Shown: positions 1 through 12,041, numbered from the stretch's first letter. The stretch is 26,167 bases of DNA from Didymodactylos carnosus (GCA_905250885.1 CAJNOQ010002119.1:1-26167), one strand, 5' to 3'. Notes: generated from the letters alone by a model not told the origin. Translations and numbers: made by a program.

Positions 1-850
1 GATCGAATTTCCAAGTTTCTTGTAAATTCGATTTTCTAGAATCTAGAAAATCCTCAGGGAATTTATATATGGACTTTTTGAAAATCGCCGAGCATTTTCT
101 ATAAATAATTTCCGACATTACAGTGTACTGCCAACAAGAAAGGTAGAATAAAACAAAAACACAAATTTTCGGAAAAAATTATGGTATGGATGGCTGTGTG
201 CACGAAAGGCTTGACATCATTGATTGTCTTGAAGTAACACGCCCCAATTGATAGCTTTGCACGCGTTTCATCACCTCTTTTTCATGGTTCTAACATTTTA
301 GCCAACTTATGAACTATTTACATTTCAATTTTATTCAAGCGAATACAGAATTATTATTTTTCATAATAAGCTGAAGCTGTTGATGTGCGTTCACAAAGAT
401 CTCCAATAATTCTGACATAGATAACTATCTTACTTCTGGGAGTGAAAACGTGATTACAACACTTTTAGTATTTCCAACATATTTTGAACACGTAGTATAT
501 AATCACCCTCACTCCCATTTTATGCCGAAAAGTGTGCTTAACAAGGTGAGACATGTCAGAGCTCTCTAAGGATCATTGCATGTGAGCCATAACTTCACAT
601 GCTCAATGACTAGCTCGGGTTTTCCTCAAACCAGTTTCATTCTGGAGAGCTTACAAGGGAATGTTCTCCCCCTTAAAATCATATTGAAACCTTTATGGTT
701 AGCTAAATTGATGGTGCTGGATATGGATCTGAATTCTGTTTGTTCCACTTTTGAGTTTTAGGCAAGATATAAATTTTTCATTAGTCCGTCCCCTACTCCA
801 ATTTTTGAAAAAAATTTGACTTGTTTCCATCATTTACTTTATTATCAAGG
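1..850. other. AT-rich region without a recognisable gene
   Basis: Open frames here are short and resemble no protein I know. The only structure I see is a small palindrome at 30-52, listed separately. No tRNA-like or rRNA-like sequence was noticed. Confidence 0.6.
30..52. repeat. Short perfect palindrome, 11-bp arms and 1-nt centre
   Basis: Positions 30-40 (gattttctaga) and 42-52 (tctagaaaatc) are exact reverse complements around a single central base. The bases at 29 and 53 do not pair, so the symmetry stops there. It has the same architecture (one-base centre) as the palindrome at 17905-17943. No function is implied. Confidence 0.75.
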
Positions 851-1013
851 CTAAACAGAAGTGATAAAAAAAGGACACAAGAAACACAGAGGATACAAAA
901 GAAACTCTAGTTATACTCAAACAAAGCAACACAGACGTTTTGTTTGAGTATAACTAGAGTTTCTTTTGTATCCTCTGTGTTTCTTGTGTCCTTTTTTTAT
1001 CACTTCTGTTTAG
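851..1013. mobile_element. Perfect hairpin MITE-like element, 75-bp arms
   Basis: The left arm 851-925 and right arm 939-1013 are perfect reverse complements over 75 bp, including a 7-base A/T run, and are separated by a 13-nt loop (926-938). The sequence begins CTAAACAGAAGTG and ends CACTTCTGTTTAG. TA dinucleotides therefore lie at both edges, as expected for a Tc1/mariner-type TA target duplication. No coding frame is present. I infer a non-autonomous fold-back element. A recent local inverted duplication is the alternative. The hairpin itself is seen directly; the mobility is inferred. Confidence 0.7.
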
Positions 1014-1750
1014 AAAACAAAAAATAGTCAGTCTTGATTTGAGTTGAATAGGTAAACGCGCAGATTTTCTTTTGATCACTTTTCTTCTTCTTCTCACAAA
1101 TAATTTATTTCATAACAATAGTGTAACGTATCTGAGCATTCGTAATGTCAACCAATCTTTTCATTTGTTTTTCAATATTGAGAACATTAATCTGAAGAAT
1201 GTTAACGTTTTCCGCTATCATCGAAGCGAAAACGAATCTAAATTCTTTGGCATTCTTTTCCTTTTTTAGACCAATTACACGTCGACATTTAGATCCAGAA
1301 TTAATTGAATACTTCTTATCTTGGTTATTAGAAACCAGCATGCTTATTCTATACCATAGAGATCAACAAATTTAAAGCTTGATGACGATGATATTTCTGG
1401 AAAATGTCCTTCGATAGTTCTGCGTCAGGTTCTACAGCCAAACGAAATCATGTTATATAACAGTATAAGAACCATTGTATGGATATTGATATACAACCTA
1501 TAAGTGACAAAAAATTGTATTATATTCTCGAAGAAATTTATTATAATGAACAGCAAATGATTTCAGGCGTAGATGATTGTATAAAATTAGCGGGAGAAGG
1601 GTGAAACCTACTGGATGAAATCGTTTCATCATTAACAATATCAAATTGGAGAAAGTTGAATTGAATTCGTTAAAATAAGACAGAGATTTGTCCGTCTCAA
1701 AGTAAGACAGGAGGAAAAATAAGACGCATATTATAAGACAGTTCTTTTTT
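1014..1750. other. AT-rich region without a recognisable gene
   Basis: Two overlapping short frames on opposite strands near 1072-1341 look like chance. Four copies of a taagac(a/g) motif are spaced over about 1675-1740, just left of the long inverted-repeat element. I see no other structure. Confidence 0.5.
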
Positions 1751-4538
1751 TAGTGTTTCATAATGATACGCTTTCGGCTGTATGATTAGACTTAAAACGA
1801 CTGTATTATATACAACAGAGAAAGAGCTCACGAGACAGCATGAGAGAATTTATCATCAGATAGCTCGATATTTTTATTTCTCTTTGAAAAAAAACACTGA
1901 AAGAACATGAAAAAGTTGAATATTTTAAAACTTCTCAGTACTTTTCTACGTATAGTGAAACAGTTAATACAGTTTCGAAGCAAAATGAATGCCGAATTTA
2001 ATTTAGAAAATAAGATTTTATTGTATTTCTAGGTTGTGATAGAGGCAAAAGAAATACGTTGCAAAAGTTTTGACACACTGTTCTAAAGATACTGACAAAC
2101 TACTGTTCGCTCATTACCTCAAAAGTACCTCTTTGACTTTATGTCATGTGTAAAACAATTGATTTCCACAGAATAGTCACCACAGCTGCGTTCATCAAAA
2201 TACATAAATTTTCTCACAAGAACAATGAAACTTCAATCATCGTTAGTTCACAACACTTCTTGTTTTTCTTACTCTTTCATACGTGCTTATTCAACGAAAC
2301 TGTTCCTTTTTAATGACAAGTGAAGTTCCACTGTGTATAGATTTGGTGTTAAATTAAGCCGCTCTTCTTAACAATGTTCATCTATCGGTAAATAATTGAG
2401 GACCCTGACCTTAGCAGAGAATCCTCAAATATAACAAGATTTAGATAGTTGTAAGGGTTCATGTTGAAATAGTTGTACATAGATGGCAATGAAAAATAAA
2501 CATCCTTGTTCTAATCATTGTTATTATTCTCTCTTTCTATACTCATGCCAAATAATGAAAAGTATAGTATCTTCATATTATGCCTAGTTCGAGGACAATG
2601 TTCAATGGTACAAGTGTAGACACTTAATATTTTTAAGTATTGTCATATAAAAAGTGGATATATACAGACAACAAAAAAAATCTTTGATTTGATTTTTTTT
2701 TGCTTCCAAGTAGCATAGAAACACATACTAAAAATATGTTAACTTTTGTAAATAATGCAAAATTTTAAAAAAAGTTTTAATGTCCTTCTGAGAACTTCAA
2801 ATAAACAAGGACATGCCAAGTCAGTTTACATAGTCTTTATCAAATCGAAACAAGCTATTTTTTATAATCCTGCTGAGTTTTAAGAGAAAAAACTTATATT
2901 ATGTGTTTATGGATTTCACATATTCAAATAAATCGTTCTTTTTACTATTAGAGTAATCTCTCACATCATTCTACAGCTTATAGAACTTTGAGTAGAATCA
3001 AAAACGATTGAATGCCTCAAGGATTATGTCTTTAACACGTAATGGTCAATAGGTTAATAAATAAAATATTTTTGTTTCCTGTCATAAATCCAAATGTTTC
3101 AAGGTGGAATTCTTTCAGAATAAACACTTATTTAATCACAGTAAGGGTTATGTACATTGACAGCTGCGGGTCATTGATATCTTTCTTCATTTTTCTCTTT
3201 CTATACTCTTTCAGTAAACTGAAGAAAAAAGAGAGAAGAATCCCATCTTTGATTAATCAGCACACACAAAGACAGAGACTTTCTAGCATTTTCTACATGC
3301 ATTATACAGCAGAATGGTTATATTTGTATATATTAGATATTGTATATGATTGTTGTTGTACGTAATAATAGCGACCTATCGATTAGACAAAAACAGGTTA
3401 TCTCAGCAAGAGGAAAAAAATTTTTCTTTTGCCATTTCATCTATAAAACAAATATCACACAAATATGAGATAATTAAAGCAGTTTGACCTAATTCTACCA
3501 TAAGAAATTTATATACACTTACATTCTTAGCAATTTTCCTTTTTAGAAGTTATAAGTTTTTGTCCTTCTTGATAAATTAGAGCAAGAATGAAATAAGCTC
3601 TCGGTTTTTCCTTGTCTATCATTTCCGTCAACTTTGTTACATTGCGGGGTTTTAATCTTAATACGCCCACTGAAATACATGGCATTCTTGAATAAAATCA
3701 AAAAAACAAACTCCTTATATACTCCTAGCAAAAAACTGCTCTATGCTCTCATGGTAAAAACTGGTAGAAAACTGAGTTCAAATGGTTGAAGCATTTAATA
3801 TTTGTCCAGATGAGCTAAATAACCAGAATTCATTTCAATCTATGGTATAGTTTAGATAAATAATGCCACTATGAAGAAAGCGAGAGTTTATCCCATTCTT
3901 GCTCTAATTTATCAAGAAGGACAAAAGATATTTTTCTATGTGTCGATAGGATAGAATATTAGCTGCACTAGCCACTATCTAAAAACTTCCTTTATCTCCA
4001 AAAATAACTTCTGAAAAGGAAAATTACTACATGTAAACTTCATCTGACAGAATTAGGACAGACTGTTCTGAGTAAATACAACTGTGACAAATTTTTCCTT
4101 ATCCCGTTACAACTATATCATAATACATAAAACTCGATCATTTGTTTATCATTTTTTGTTTTGTCTATGGTCAAAAGACGAAAAAACATGCCACATCTAA
4201 AATTTGTATATTGGTAAGGGATAATATGGACCGTGCTCATCATATAAAACAAATAAATCTCGATACTTGTTAAGTAGAAACAGTGAAAAGCTTTTTGAGA
4301 CTCTTTTCTCTAGAATAGAGATGTGCGGGATAAATATACGTCAGGCAAAAGGTAGGTGTAAATACAACAATTTTTCACAGAGCAAGGTATAACAATAGAT
4401 TTCAAAGAGAAATAAAAATATCGAGCTATCTGATGATAAATTCTCTCATGCTGTCTCGTGAGCTCTTTCTCTGTTGTATATAATACAGTCGTTTTAAGTC
4501 TAATCATACAGCCGAAAGCGTATCATTATGAAACACTA
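1751..4538. mobile_element. 2.8-kb segment with perfect 137-bp terminal inverted repeats and TA flanks
   Basis: Positions 1753-1889 and 4400-4536 are exact reverse complements. The outer ends read GTGTTTCATAATGATACG, and TA lies immediately outside each end (1751-1752 and 4537-4538). Outside the TA, a T run on the left and an A run on the right extend the symmetry to 144 bp. That would follow from insertion at a TA within a T-run/A-run target. The layout fits a Tc1/mariner-superfamily DNA transposon. However, no transposase frame is visible in the 2.5-kb interior, so it would be non-autonomous or gutted. A 570-bp diverged fold-back repeat lies inside. The perfect arms suggest recent origin or gene conversion. 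An unrelated inverted duplication cannot be excluded. Confidence 0.6.
3488..4057. repeat. Nested, diverged fold-back repeat
   Basis: The left side starts cctaattct at 3488. It contains an aattttcct...agaagttat block (3532-3552) and a block from about 3559 to 3590 with the core tccttcttgataaattagag. The right side has the same blocks in reverse complement: 3895-3926, about 4004-4026, and agaattagg at 4049-4057. The right arm carries roughly 75 extra bases (3927-4003) between the two inner blocks. Arms outside the blocks are poorly conserved, so this looks older than the perfect repeats that enclose it. No coding capacity is seen. It is probably a decayed MITE. Confidence 0.55.
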
Positions 4539-5266
4539 AAAAATTACTAGTTTACTACTAGGATACATTTTTTTTCCCCTATTGAATAAAAAGTATCCAG
4601 TTAAGCGACAATTGATAGTAAACAAAATATATCTGATGTTGGCAAAAGTCAGAGTTTTTCGTTAAAAAATGTTTGAACTCGGATAATTGATTTATGTGGT
4701 AACATGAGGAAACCATGAAAAAACGATCAGTTTATGCAATCAGTAATCTCAAAAAAGCTTGAATAGGGCTTCGGAGAATCACTGTGAGACAGATGAAAAG
4801 CATTTTTTTCTCCGAATAAAACTTATCTAAGGTTGAGAAAAACATTTGATTGTGTTAAGTCAAGTAAAAAACACAAATCAATTTTTCTGGATTTTGAGTG
4901 GAAATACATAATTACACTTAAAGGGATTCATTGCGAAACGGATGAGCTTTTGATTAGACTGTTCAAAACTGACTATTTGATTTTCTCTCTATTTACTAAT
5001 ATACACAAGATCTCTTTAGATTCCCTCTTTAGCTATATTTTCATAGATGTGCACACTCACCATGCAACAACCCACTATCCTTCGCCTAAATTCAAACAAT
5101 ATGAAAAACTCCGCTACATTAACTATAGAATAGGTAATTACAATTTTCCTGTTGTGTTCAAAGTATGGATGTTTCGAAAGTATTTTTTGGCTTTTTGTGT
5201 TATCGGAATTTAGCGTTTGATTTCTTATATTTTTTAACGTTTTTAATGTACAAACAGATAAGGGGA

Positions 5267-5278
5267 GGGGGGGGGGGG
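5267..5278. repeat. G12 homopolymer in a G-rich patch
   Basis: Twelve consecutive G residues follow aaggggag, giving a strongly G-rich strand in otherwise AT-rich sequence. It could form a G-quadruplex or hairpin slippage site. The exact run length is prone to sequencing error. Confidence 0.8.
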
Positions 5279-5699
5279 CGGACGTGTGAAAAGAACTAAA
5301 TATGAGTGGAACCAATTTTCTTGATAAATTTTCAACAAGCAGGAAGTATTGACTAGTATGAAATCCAGTGAAATGCAACATATAATCTTCCTGACAACAT
5401 TAAAAAAATAACTCACAACCAATCTATTATTTATTGAAGTATTCTGATGAGAATTAGAAAATTTTGCACTTAATAACGCTTACAAGGGCGAGAGCATAAT
5501 ATAGTGTGAACTACTCAAAACTTTTGTGAAATAAAAATTGTGGTTTGATCTTTTTTCTTTACATGTACCAGCCACTTTCAAATCATATTATCGGTTTTTA
5601 TCGAAACCTAGCAAATGATCACCGATATATTTCGATATCGTAATTTGGAGAATAACGGTCAGGTAACCGGAATAATGAAAAAGATCGGCAATGAACCGG

Positions 5700-5733
5700 T
5701 TCAACAAGTCAACCGATTGTTTGACTTGTTGAA
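5700..5733. repeat. 13-bp perfect hairpin
   Basis: Arms at 5700-5712 (ttcaacaagtcaa) and 5721-5733 (ttgacttgttgaa) pair perfectly around an 8-nt loop. Just upstream there are accggt-like and atcgata-like words recalling the repeat in the RP2 intron. It may be the core of an old transposon relic. Nothing shows that it acts as a terminator. Confidence 0.55.
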
Positions 5734-6986
5734 GCGTGAACTTCGAGTCTAAATGTTTTTCAGACTATGTCTAAGAGTGCTGACTCGCAGAAAAATACTG
5801 TTCAGTGAAGAATTCCACCTTTAAGCGATGGTTTCATTGGTATATAAGAAATCAAAGTAGGAACAGATAGATTTAACTCTGTAATACCTTGACAATACAA
5901 TTTTTTTTATTTTATTTCTTATGATATACGCACAAGAAAAGAAAAAAAACGTTATACAATCATTTTTCTTCTTCTTCATTATTCATTCATACAATTTTCT
6001 TCCGTATAATGTGTACAATAGCAACAAAAAGTTAACACGTCAATAAGGGTAAGGAAATTGATCTGCAGGAAAAGAAACCAGTCCTAGTGCTTTTGATTAA
6101 TGTGAGCTGATTAAAAAAATACGAACGTTTAATATAAACCTATATAATTATATTAAAAAAGATCGTTTTTTGCTCCTTTATCTTTCTTAGCCAGTAATAT
6201 TCCAACTTTCCCATTGATATGACAGGACTACGAACAGAGAGAGCAGATAAAAAAGTTCGAGATGACGTAGACCTCTTTTTTTGTGAAGACAACGTTTTTT
6301 GTTTATGCACAAGACCTTTATTCAAATTTAAATAAGTTTTTGGTGTTTAGATGTTGAATATGTAGTATCTTATCATTTTTCCATTGTGTATGTATTAGTC
6401 GACTTTACACCTTGAAAGTGTTGTGATGTATTGTTTCTTTCTATCTATCTGTTTAATGTCACACTTGCCTCTCAAGTTTTTTTTTTTTTTATTCTTAAAA
6501 CAACATCTCAATATAGTTAAACGTTAGCCTATACCTGAATAATACATTGACAAATAGAACGATATTTTTCTTAGTAATTATAAATCGAATCTTCTACTGT
6601 TGATAGCCAATTATTTCGACATATAGAAGCAATCGTCTCCCTTCATATATGATAATACAATTGTGTATGTATACATACGGACTTTTTTTTCGTTTCTTCT
6701 TTTTTTTTCTTCTTCTATTCGTTATTCGAATAGTTTTGATGATCAAGGAGATTTACAAATGTACCTATATATCTGATGAAACAGAGAATATAATCTAAGA
6801 AAAAAAACTTTCTTCTTCTTCTTCTTTTTGAACAAGTAAAATGTAAACGGTATTCATTCGAGAGAAAATAAAGAAGCGTATATTTACATGTTATCAGTTA
6901 GTTTAACACACAATAAAAAGGTTTGACACCTTATAACGCGAACAAAGATTAGTTTGTTTTTGTTCAATCGACATAATAGAAAGTAA

Positions 6987-9399
6987 ATGAATACATATGT
7001 TTGGAATACATTTGATGCCAACTGGCTTATGCACCGTTTAGGTCTCGTTAATTCTTATAATCATCGATATGATAATAATGATAATAATAATAATAATATT
7101 AATGTAAATTCTAATAATAATATTACCAGTTCATTAACAACATCATCATACTCAATTTCGCCTCAAAAACTGATTAGTAAAAATGAACCACCAATATTTC
7201 AGGTCACAAATCATCATCGTTATGTTCATTATCGTCCATCCTCAATGATGCTTTTTACTCTAATGGATAGTGCAGAATTAAAACAAGATGATTTAAAATT
7301 GAAAATAATGAACGATAATTGTGATGAGTCTGAAAAAGGTATTCGTATATTTTTCTTATCTCATATGAAATATTTAAAATAATTCAACTCTTCTTGTTTT
7401 ATTTAAGATCTGCAACTAGCAGCTGAATTAGGAAGATGTTTATTGGAAAGAAATCAAGAATTACAAAATTGTATTAAAACATTACAACAACAAATAGAAG
7501 ACAAAGATTGTGAAATTAAGGTCAGTAAATCTGTCAGTTGTTCAAACAAAAAAACTATTTAAAAGGTTAATCCTAAAACTATTCTTTGTAGTGAGAAATA
7601 CTTTACATTAGGTAGAGCTTTAAGTAGTGGGTAGATGAACATCGATCCAATAATTAAAAAATTTTCCTTCTTTTTTTTTTGTAGAAAAAAATCATTAAAA
7701 CATCTAATTTTTATATTACAAAGAAAATCTTTTTCTATCTAATAATATTTGGGGATTCTGGTCATTGATACGATATTTTGATTCACTTTTGTAGTCAACA
7801 ATAAGTGAGATTGTTTATCAAATCTTATAAATAAGTATTGATTACATTTGAAACACAGATCGAAATAAGTTGTCATTGTTAATTATATAATACATTACAA
7901 TTTTAAATTGAACGTATTAAAAACAAGTTTTTGTCAATCATATCAAATAGCCATCTGGACATATACTTTGAATAGTTTTTTGTATTAAATAATAGATATA
8001 CACACAATTGAGGTAATGAAAGTGAAATTTAGTGTTTAATTACATGATATATAGACGTATTTAAAATGCCTCTTAATGTTAGAACAGCTGGTCATAGATG
8101 CGCCTAAAAAGTTCTTTAACGATAAAAATTTCTTTGTTGTAACAGCCTATTAGAGAGAAAGATATACAGAAATACATGATAAATCTTTCTTTGTATCTAT
8201 TGATATAGCATGATATTTTCATCTTTATTTTATAGTTACTTGATAAACAACTTGAATCAACGCGTGAACAATTACAAATTAAATATCAATATGCTGAACA
8301 TTTGGATCAACAAAATTTTGAATTTGAAAAACAATTAATGATTGAACAACGTGAAAGTGAACAAAATCGTCAGAAAATCAAACAGTATGTAATAGAATAT
8401 ACCATCAACATTTTAAGATAAGAAAAGTAGACTATTTTTAACAAATTATACAGCAATAGTAAATTAAAAGATAACATATTAGACTATTTTCTATTACCGA
8501 ATTCATTATCTCTGTAAAACTAAAATTTATAAATTTTCTGTCATATTTTCAGGTTGACTGATTTATATGAAAAAATCCGTAAACAGTATATGGATATTGA
8601 ACAAGATTATGAATGTTTTCGACGGCAACAATTAGCGAATAACTTTAATAAACAATACAAATCCTCACTATCATCATCTCTAAATATTTCAAAATCAAAC
8701 GGTGTAAAACGTTATTCGAGTGTTGATACATTTTTTAATAACAACAAATTTTCAATAAAAAGAATTAATGATTATTCATTCACAACTCATCTACCGTTCT
8801 CTTCGAATGACTCATCGTCTATTCGTTGTCGTTGGTGTTTAACATTGGATTCAGCAATTAAAAATCGTTTTTCTGAATTTAAAAATAAATTGACTCTATT
8901 GACAAATGAAAATAATGAACTAAACGAAAAAGTATGTTTATATGAATATAATAATCATATATTACTTGAACGTTTGAAAACAGTTAATATTACAAGACAA
9001 TTAAAAGATGAAAATGATCAATTACAGCAAGAATTAATAGAATGTAGAAAATTATTACGAATGAAAGATAGTTCAAGTAGTCAATCAGCCGATGAAAATA
9101 ATGATGATAAATCATTCATCGAAGAATATTCAGCACCAACTATCTATAATAATAATAATAATAATGTGTCATTATATGATGAGGTTACTGGTCAATTTAA
9201 TATAATAACTAGAAAATATGATGATTTAATACGAGAAAAATCGAATGAACGTAACGATATTGGTATTCAAGTATCAATAGCAGAAAATAAGCAATATACA
9301 AATACTAAAACGTATGAAGTAACGAATTATCGAAATTTATTTCAAAATATCTATGATAAATTGAAAATTAATCAAGAACAAACAATATTATTAGTTTAA
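6987..9399 (+). CDS. CDR2: Cerebellar degeneration-related protein 2 (CDR2/CDR2L) homologue
   Basis: This is a coiled-coil cytoplasmic protein of the CDR2 family, which in vertebrates is a paraneoplastic antigen reported to bind c-Myc. Exons 6987-7338, 7408-7520, 8236-8384 and 8553-9399 join in frame to 486 codons plus stop (human CDR2 is about 454). The family signature DLQLAAELG is at residues 118-126, followed by LLERNQEL and a long Gln/Glu-rich coiled coil to about residue 230. The C-terminal family blocks are present: SLYDEVTGQF...KYDDL (about 411-430), a GIQVS block (about 442-446), and NYRNLFQNIYDKL (463-475). Introns are 69, 715 and 168 bp. Two poly-Asn tracts (residues about 27-45 and near 404) come from AAT repeats. 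The first 117 residues are longer than the short leader of vertebrate CDR2. Met87/Met88 is an alternative start, and an AG acceptor at 7201-7202 would suit it. Confidence 0.85.
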
Positions 9400-11223
9400 A
9401 AAGTTCATTAAATATCATGCTCGTTTTTTCCTATTGTTTTTATTAAATCTCTTTTTGATCAAATTCGTAGCCAGATCTACATTTGTTTCTATTTAAATAT
9501 ATTTTCTCAAGTAATAGCAATAGTATTTCGTATCTCAACTTTTTATTTTTCATGTTTCAACAAAAACTTTTGAAATTATTTATCGAATGTTTATTTGCTT
9601 TCTTTTACTGTCATCGAATATTTTTGTTTTTGATTTATTTGTTTATTTCAATATTTTTCTTTGTTTATCTGTGTTTTCGTCTGTATGAAAACTGACGTCA
9701 TCCGTTGTAACTATAAATGTTGAGAGAGAAAGTGTATATGTATGTACGAATGTGACTAGTGTTTTTTGTTCTTCTTAAAGCTATATTGATTGTATCTCTT
9801 TAAAAAAGACAAAACTTGTTCTATTGACAAATAGACAAACAGTTTAATAAATGAAGAGATAAAATATAGGGTAAATAAACGATTGAAAATAGTACAATTA
9901 AACTCATGTGTGCTTACCAAAAAGCTGTGTTAAATCGTTAACACTCGAAAAAAAATAAATTTGTTGATTATGTTTGACATCAGCTTAATGATGAACACGT
10001 TTGTTCGCTTCTGCAAGCAGACATTTGTTTCTATCCACAATACAAAAAATGAAGTAATCCTTAATAAAAACGAGTGATATTGTACGTCAGAGTGAGGCAT
10101 TGCACTAAAAGGAGAAGTTTCAAAGTTTTTTTATTTATTTTGCTTCTTTCTCACTTTCCGTGTACTTGCAAACAAAATTAAAAACATATTAGAGATCAGT
10201 AGACAGAACTGCATCGTCCCATCTTGGTATCTTTTTGCGTTCGAGAGTTATTCGGAGATCAGGAAACTTAAAAATTAAGAGTCCTGAATTCGGGATGCTG
10301 ATAAACAAAGGGTTTATGTAGAGGAAAGGCTGGGCTACAAAATGAGACCACTTCTAGCATTTCACGATCTTTCTTCAAAAAGTTATGAAGTTTTTAAGTT
10401 TTTCCTTCAAAGCCTGAAAAAAACTCCATGTTTTAGTTTTATAAATTTTTCTCTCCTTTTTTGTACATTCACATTTTTTCTTATATTTTGAACATAAAAA
10501 TTGTTCATGGTCTATGCATTGATGACGTCATTAGAAGAAAAAAATTGCTACGAAGAAAGTTCACTAGAAAAAAATTAAATATGATCTTTAAGTTCTACAT
10601 TTATTGTTTGTTATAAGAATACTTGACTTAAAAGTGTAAATAATTTGGACTTGACTAAAATGAGATCGAAGAGGTAGAAATGTGAAACAAGTGTACATGA
10701 TAGGAATCAACAGTACTACAGCCAATGGGCATGTTATTTCCAGTAAATTGGTAGAAAAACAATAATATTATCATTAGTAATTGTATGTTCGCGTAACTAT
10801 CCATAAGATAGAGAAAAAATTACATTTTCTGATGTAATGTAATGAATATTTTTATTAAAAAAATCTTTTTATCGAGAGATCAGAGAGATAGTCTATGCTA
10901 TTATTTTTGTTTTTGAGACATACAAAAATATGTCGTCGATATATATTTATTGGAGCTTTTGAGAGAAAAATTTTAAAAAAAAGGGCAAAACAAGAGACAC
11001 TACAAGAAGAAATATTGGTACACATATTCCATCTGAATACTTGAGCAAAGATTTTCCTACACATACACACACAGTTTACACAGAAGACAAACAAAAATTA
11101 AAACAGTATTTAACAATGAAATATGACATTGATCAAAACTAAAAAGAAATGAAATAAAAAAGAGAGTAACGATCTTTGAAAGAACTCTATTAACACTTTA
11201 CATGCCTTTATCTAAATGCAATA
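9400..11223. other. Intergenic region between convergent CDR2 and SSNA1
   Basis: This is the 3' flanking DNA of both genes. Several AATAAA words near 9846-9960 suit CDR2 polyadenylation. The short frames (for example 9483-9695 and 10855-11094) are hydrophobic, low-complexity translations of T-rich DNA and are not credible genes. I see no repeats of note. Confidence 0.55.
9846..9851 (+). terminator. Candidate CDR2 polyadenylation signal
   Basis: AATAAA lies about 450 bp after the CDR2 stop. Another copy is at 9874-9879. The hexamer is seen directly; its use is an inference. Confidence 0.35.
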
Positions 11224-11229
11224 TTTATT
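11224..11229 (-). terminator. Candidate SSNA1 polyadenylation signal
   Basis: On the minus strand, AATAAA lies 26 nt after the SSNA1 stop codon, implying a very short 3' UTR. The position is plausible; cleavage was not observed. Confidence 0.5.
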
Positions 11230-11255
11230 TTTTCTAATGAGGAAATGTTTTATTT

Positions 11256-12041
11256 TTATGCATTTAAACCATGAGGATCGTTATCAACTTTATTTCGTAA
11301 TGAGTTTGATTCACGTTTAAGAACATTAAGTAGAGTTTGTGAACTTTCCAATATCTAAAGATCAGGAGAAAATAAGAAACGTTATTTTGATAATTGAAGT
11401 TAAACTAGATGTGCAAACAACACCTACAGATATATATAGTTCCACGTTTCTGAGTCTTTTCTATCAATAATCCTGTGAAGCAGATAAAAATCAGAGTTTC
11501 CAAAACTGGAAGATATTTCTTCTTGCACCAGTCTTTCCCTGTTATTTCGAGTGTGATTTTATCTCTGTCTATCTTCGCTCTCAATGGCACACTCTTTCTC
11601 ATGGCTAATTTTGAGTCAATCAACTTTTTCTTGAAATAGTCACAATATTCATCGGAATGCTATTTGTTTAAATAAACATAATAGTTCCGAATCCGAAAAT
11701 CGTATTTTTTTCTTCTTATTAATTACTTACTTTCATATATGCTGCCTCCGTTTCACTAATTGTACGATCGAATTCTGTTCGAGCTGTGATTTTTTTTGCT
11801 AAATTTTCATTAATTTTTGACAATCTTTCACTCGCTTGTCGAACTTCATTTTCTATTTTATGTTTTTCTTCTTCTTCTATAATAATAACATAACATATCA
11901 AAATAATGTTCATAAACTACTTTTTGCTTTTTTACCAGTCATTATTTGACGTTGTAATTCATCACGTTTCGTACATAAATCCTCTATACACTTTACTAAT
12001 TCATTGTTATAGTTTTGAAGAGCTGCTCCTTGTTGTGACAT
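11256..12041 (-). CDS. SSNA1: Sjogren syndrome nuclear autoantigen 1 homologue (SSNA1/NA14)
   Basis: SSNA1 is a small, almost wholly alpha-helical coiled-coil protein of centrioles, basal bodies and the midbody. It self-assembles into fibrils and acts on microtubules. Minus-strand exons 12041-11936, 11876-11731 and 11354-11256 join in frame to 116 codons plus stop, against 119 in human. The start [20 protein letters not shown] nearly matches the vertebrate N-terminus. The hallmark block [18 protein letters not shown] is at about residues 60-77, and [17 protein letters not shown] spans the last junction. Introns are 59 and 376 bp. The C-terminal tail after residue 105 is diverged. An AG acceptor-like site (ttctgttttag) lies 20 nt before the ATG, so the 5' end may be cis- or trans-spliced. 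The gene converges with CDR2 and diverges from RP2. Confidence 0.95.

Larger units (their letters stand above)
4539..6986. other. Gene-free region upstream of CDR2
   Basis: This is AT-rich DNA with T and TTC tracts (for example near 6480, 6690 and 6810). Open frames of up to 126 codons (4833-5213) lack a good start, splice context or recognisable motif. It contains a 12-base G run and a 13-bp hairpin, both listed separately. The promoter and 5' leader of CDR2 must lie at the right end, but no core promoter element is evident. Confidence 0.5.

Noticed and set aside
4310-4507. 65-codon minus-strand frame over the right inverted repeat
   Set aside because: It arises from the repeat arm sequence, has no family motif, and the equivalent frame in the left arm is not maintained beyond the repeat.
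4833-5381. Overlapping frames of 126 (+) and 121 (-) codons
   Set aside because: The plus frame starts on TTG, both are AT-rich translations without motifs, and neither has splice or start context.
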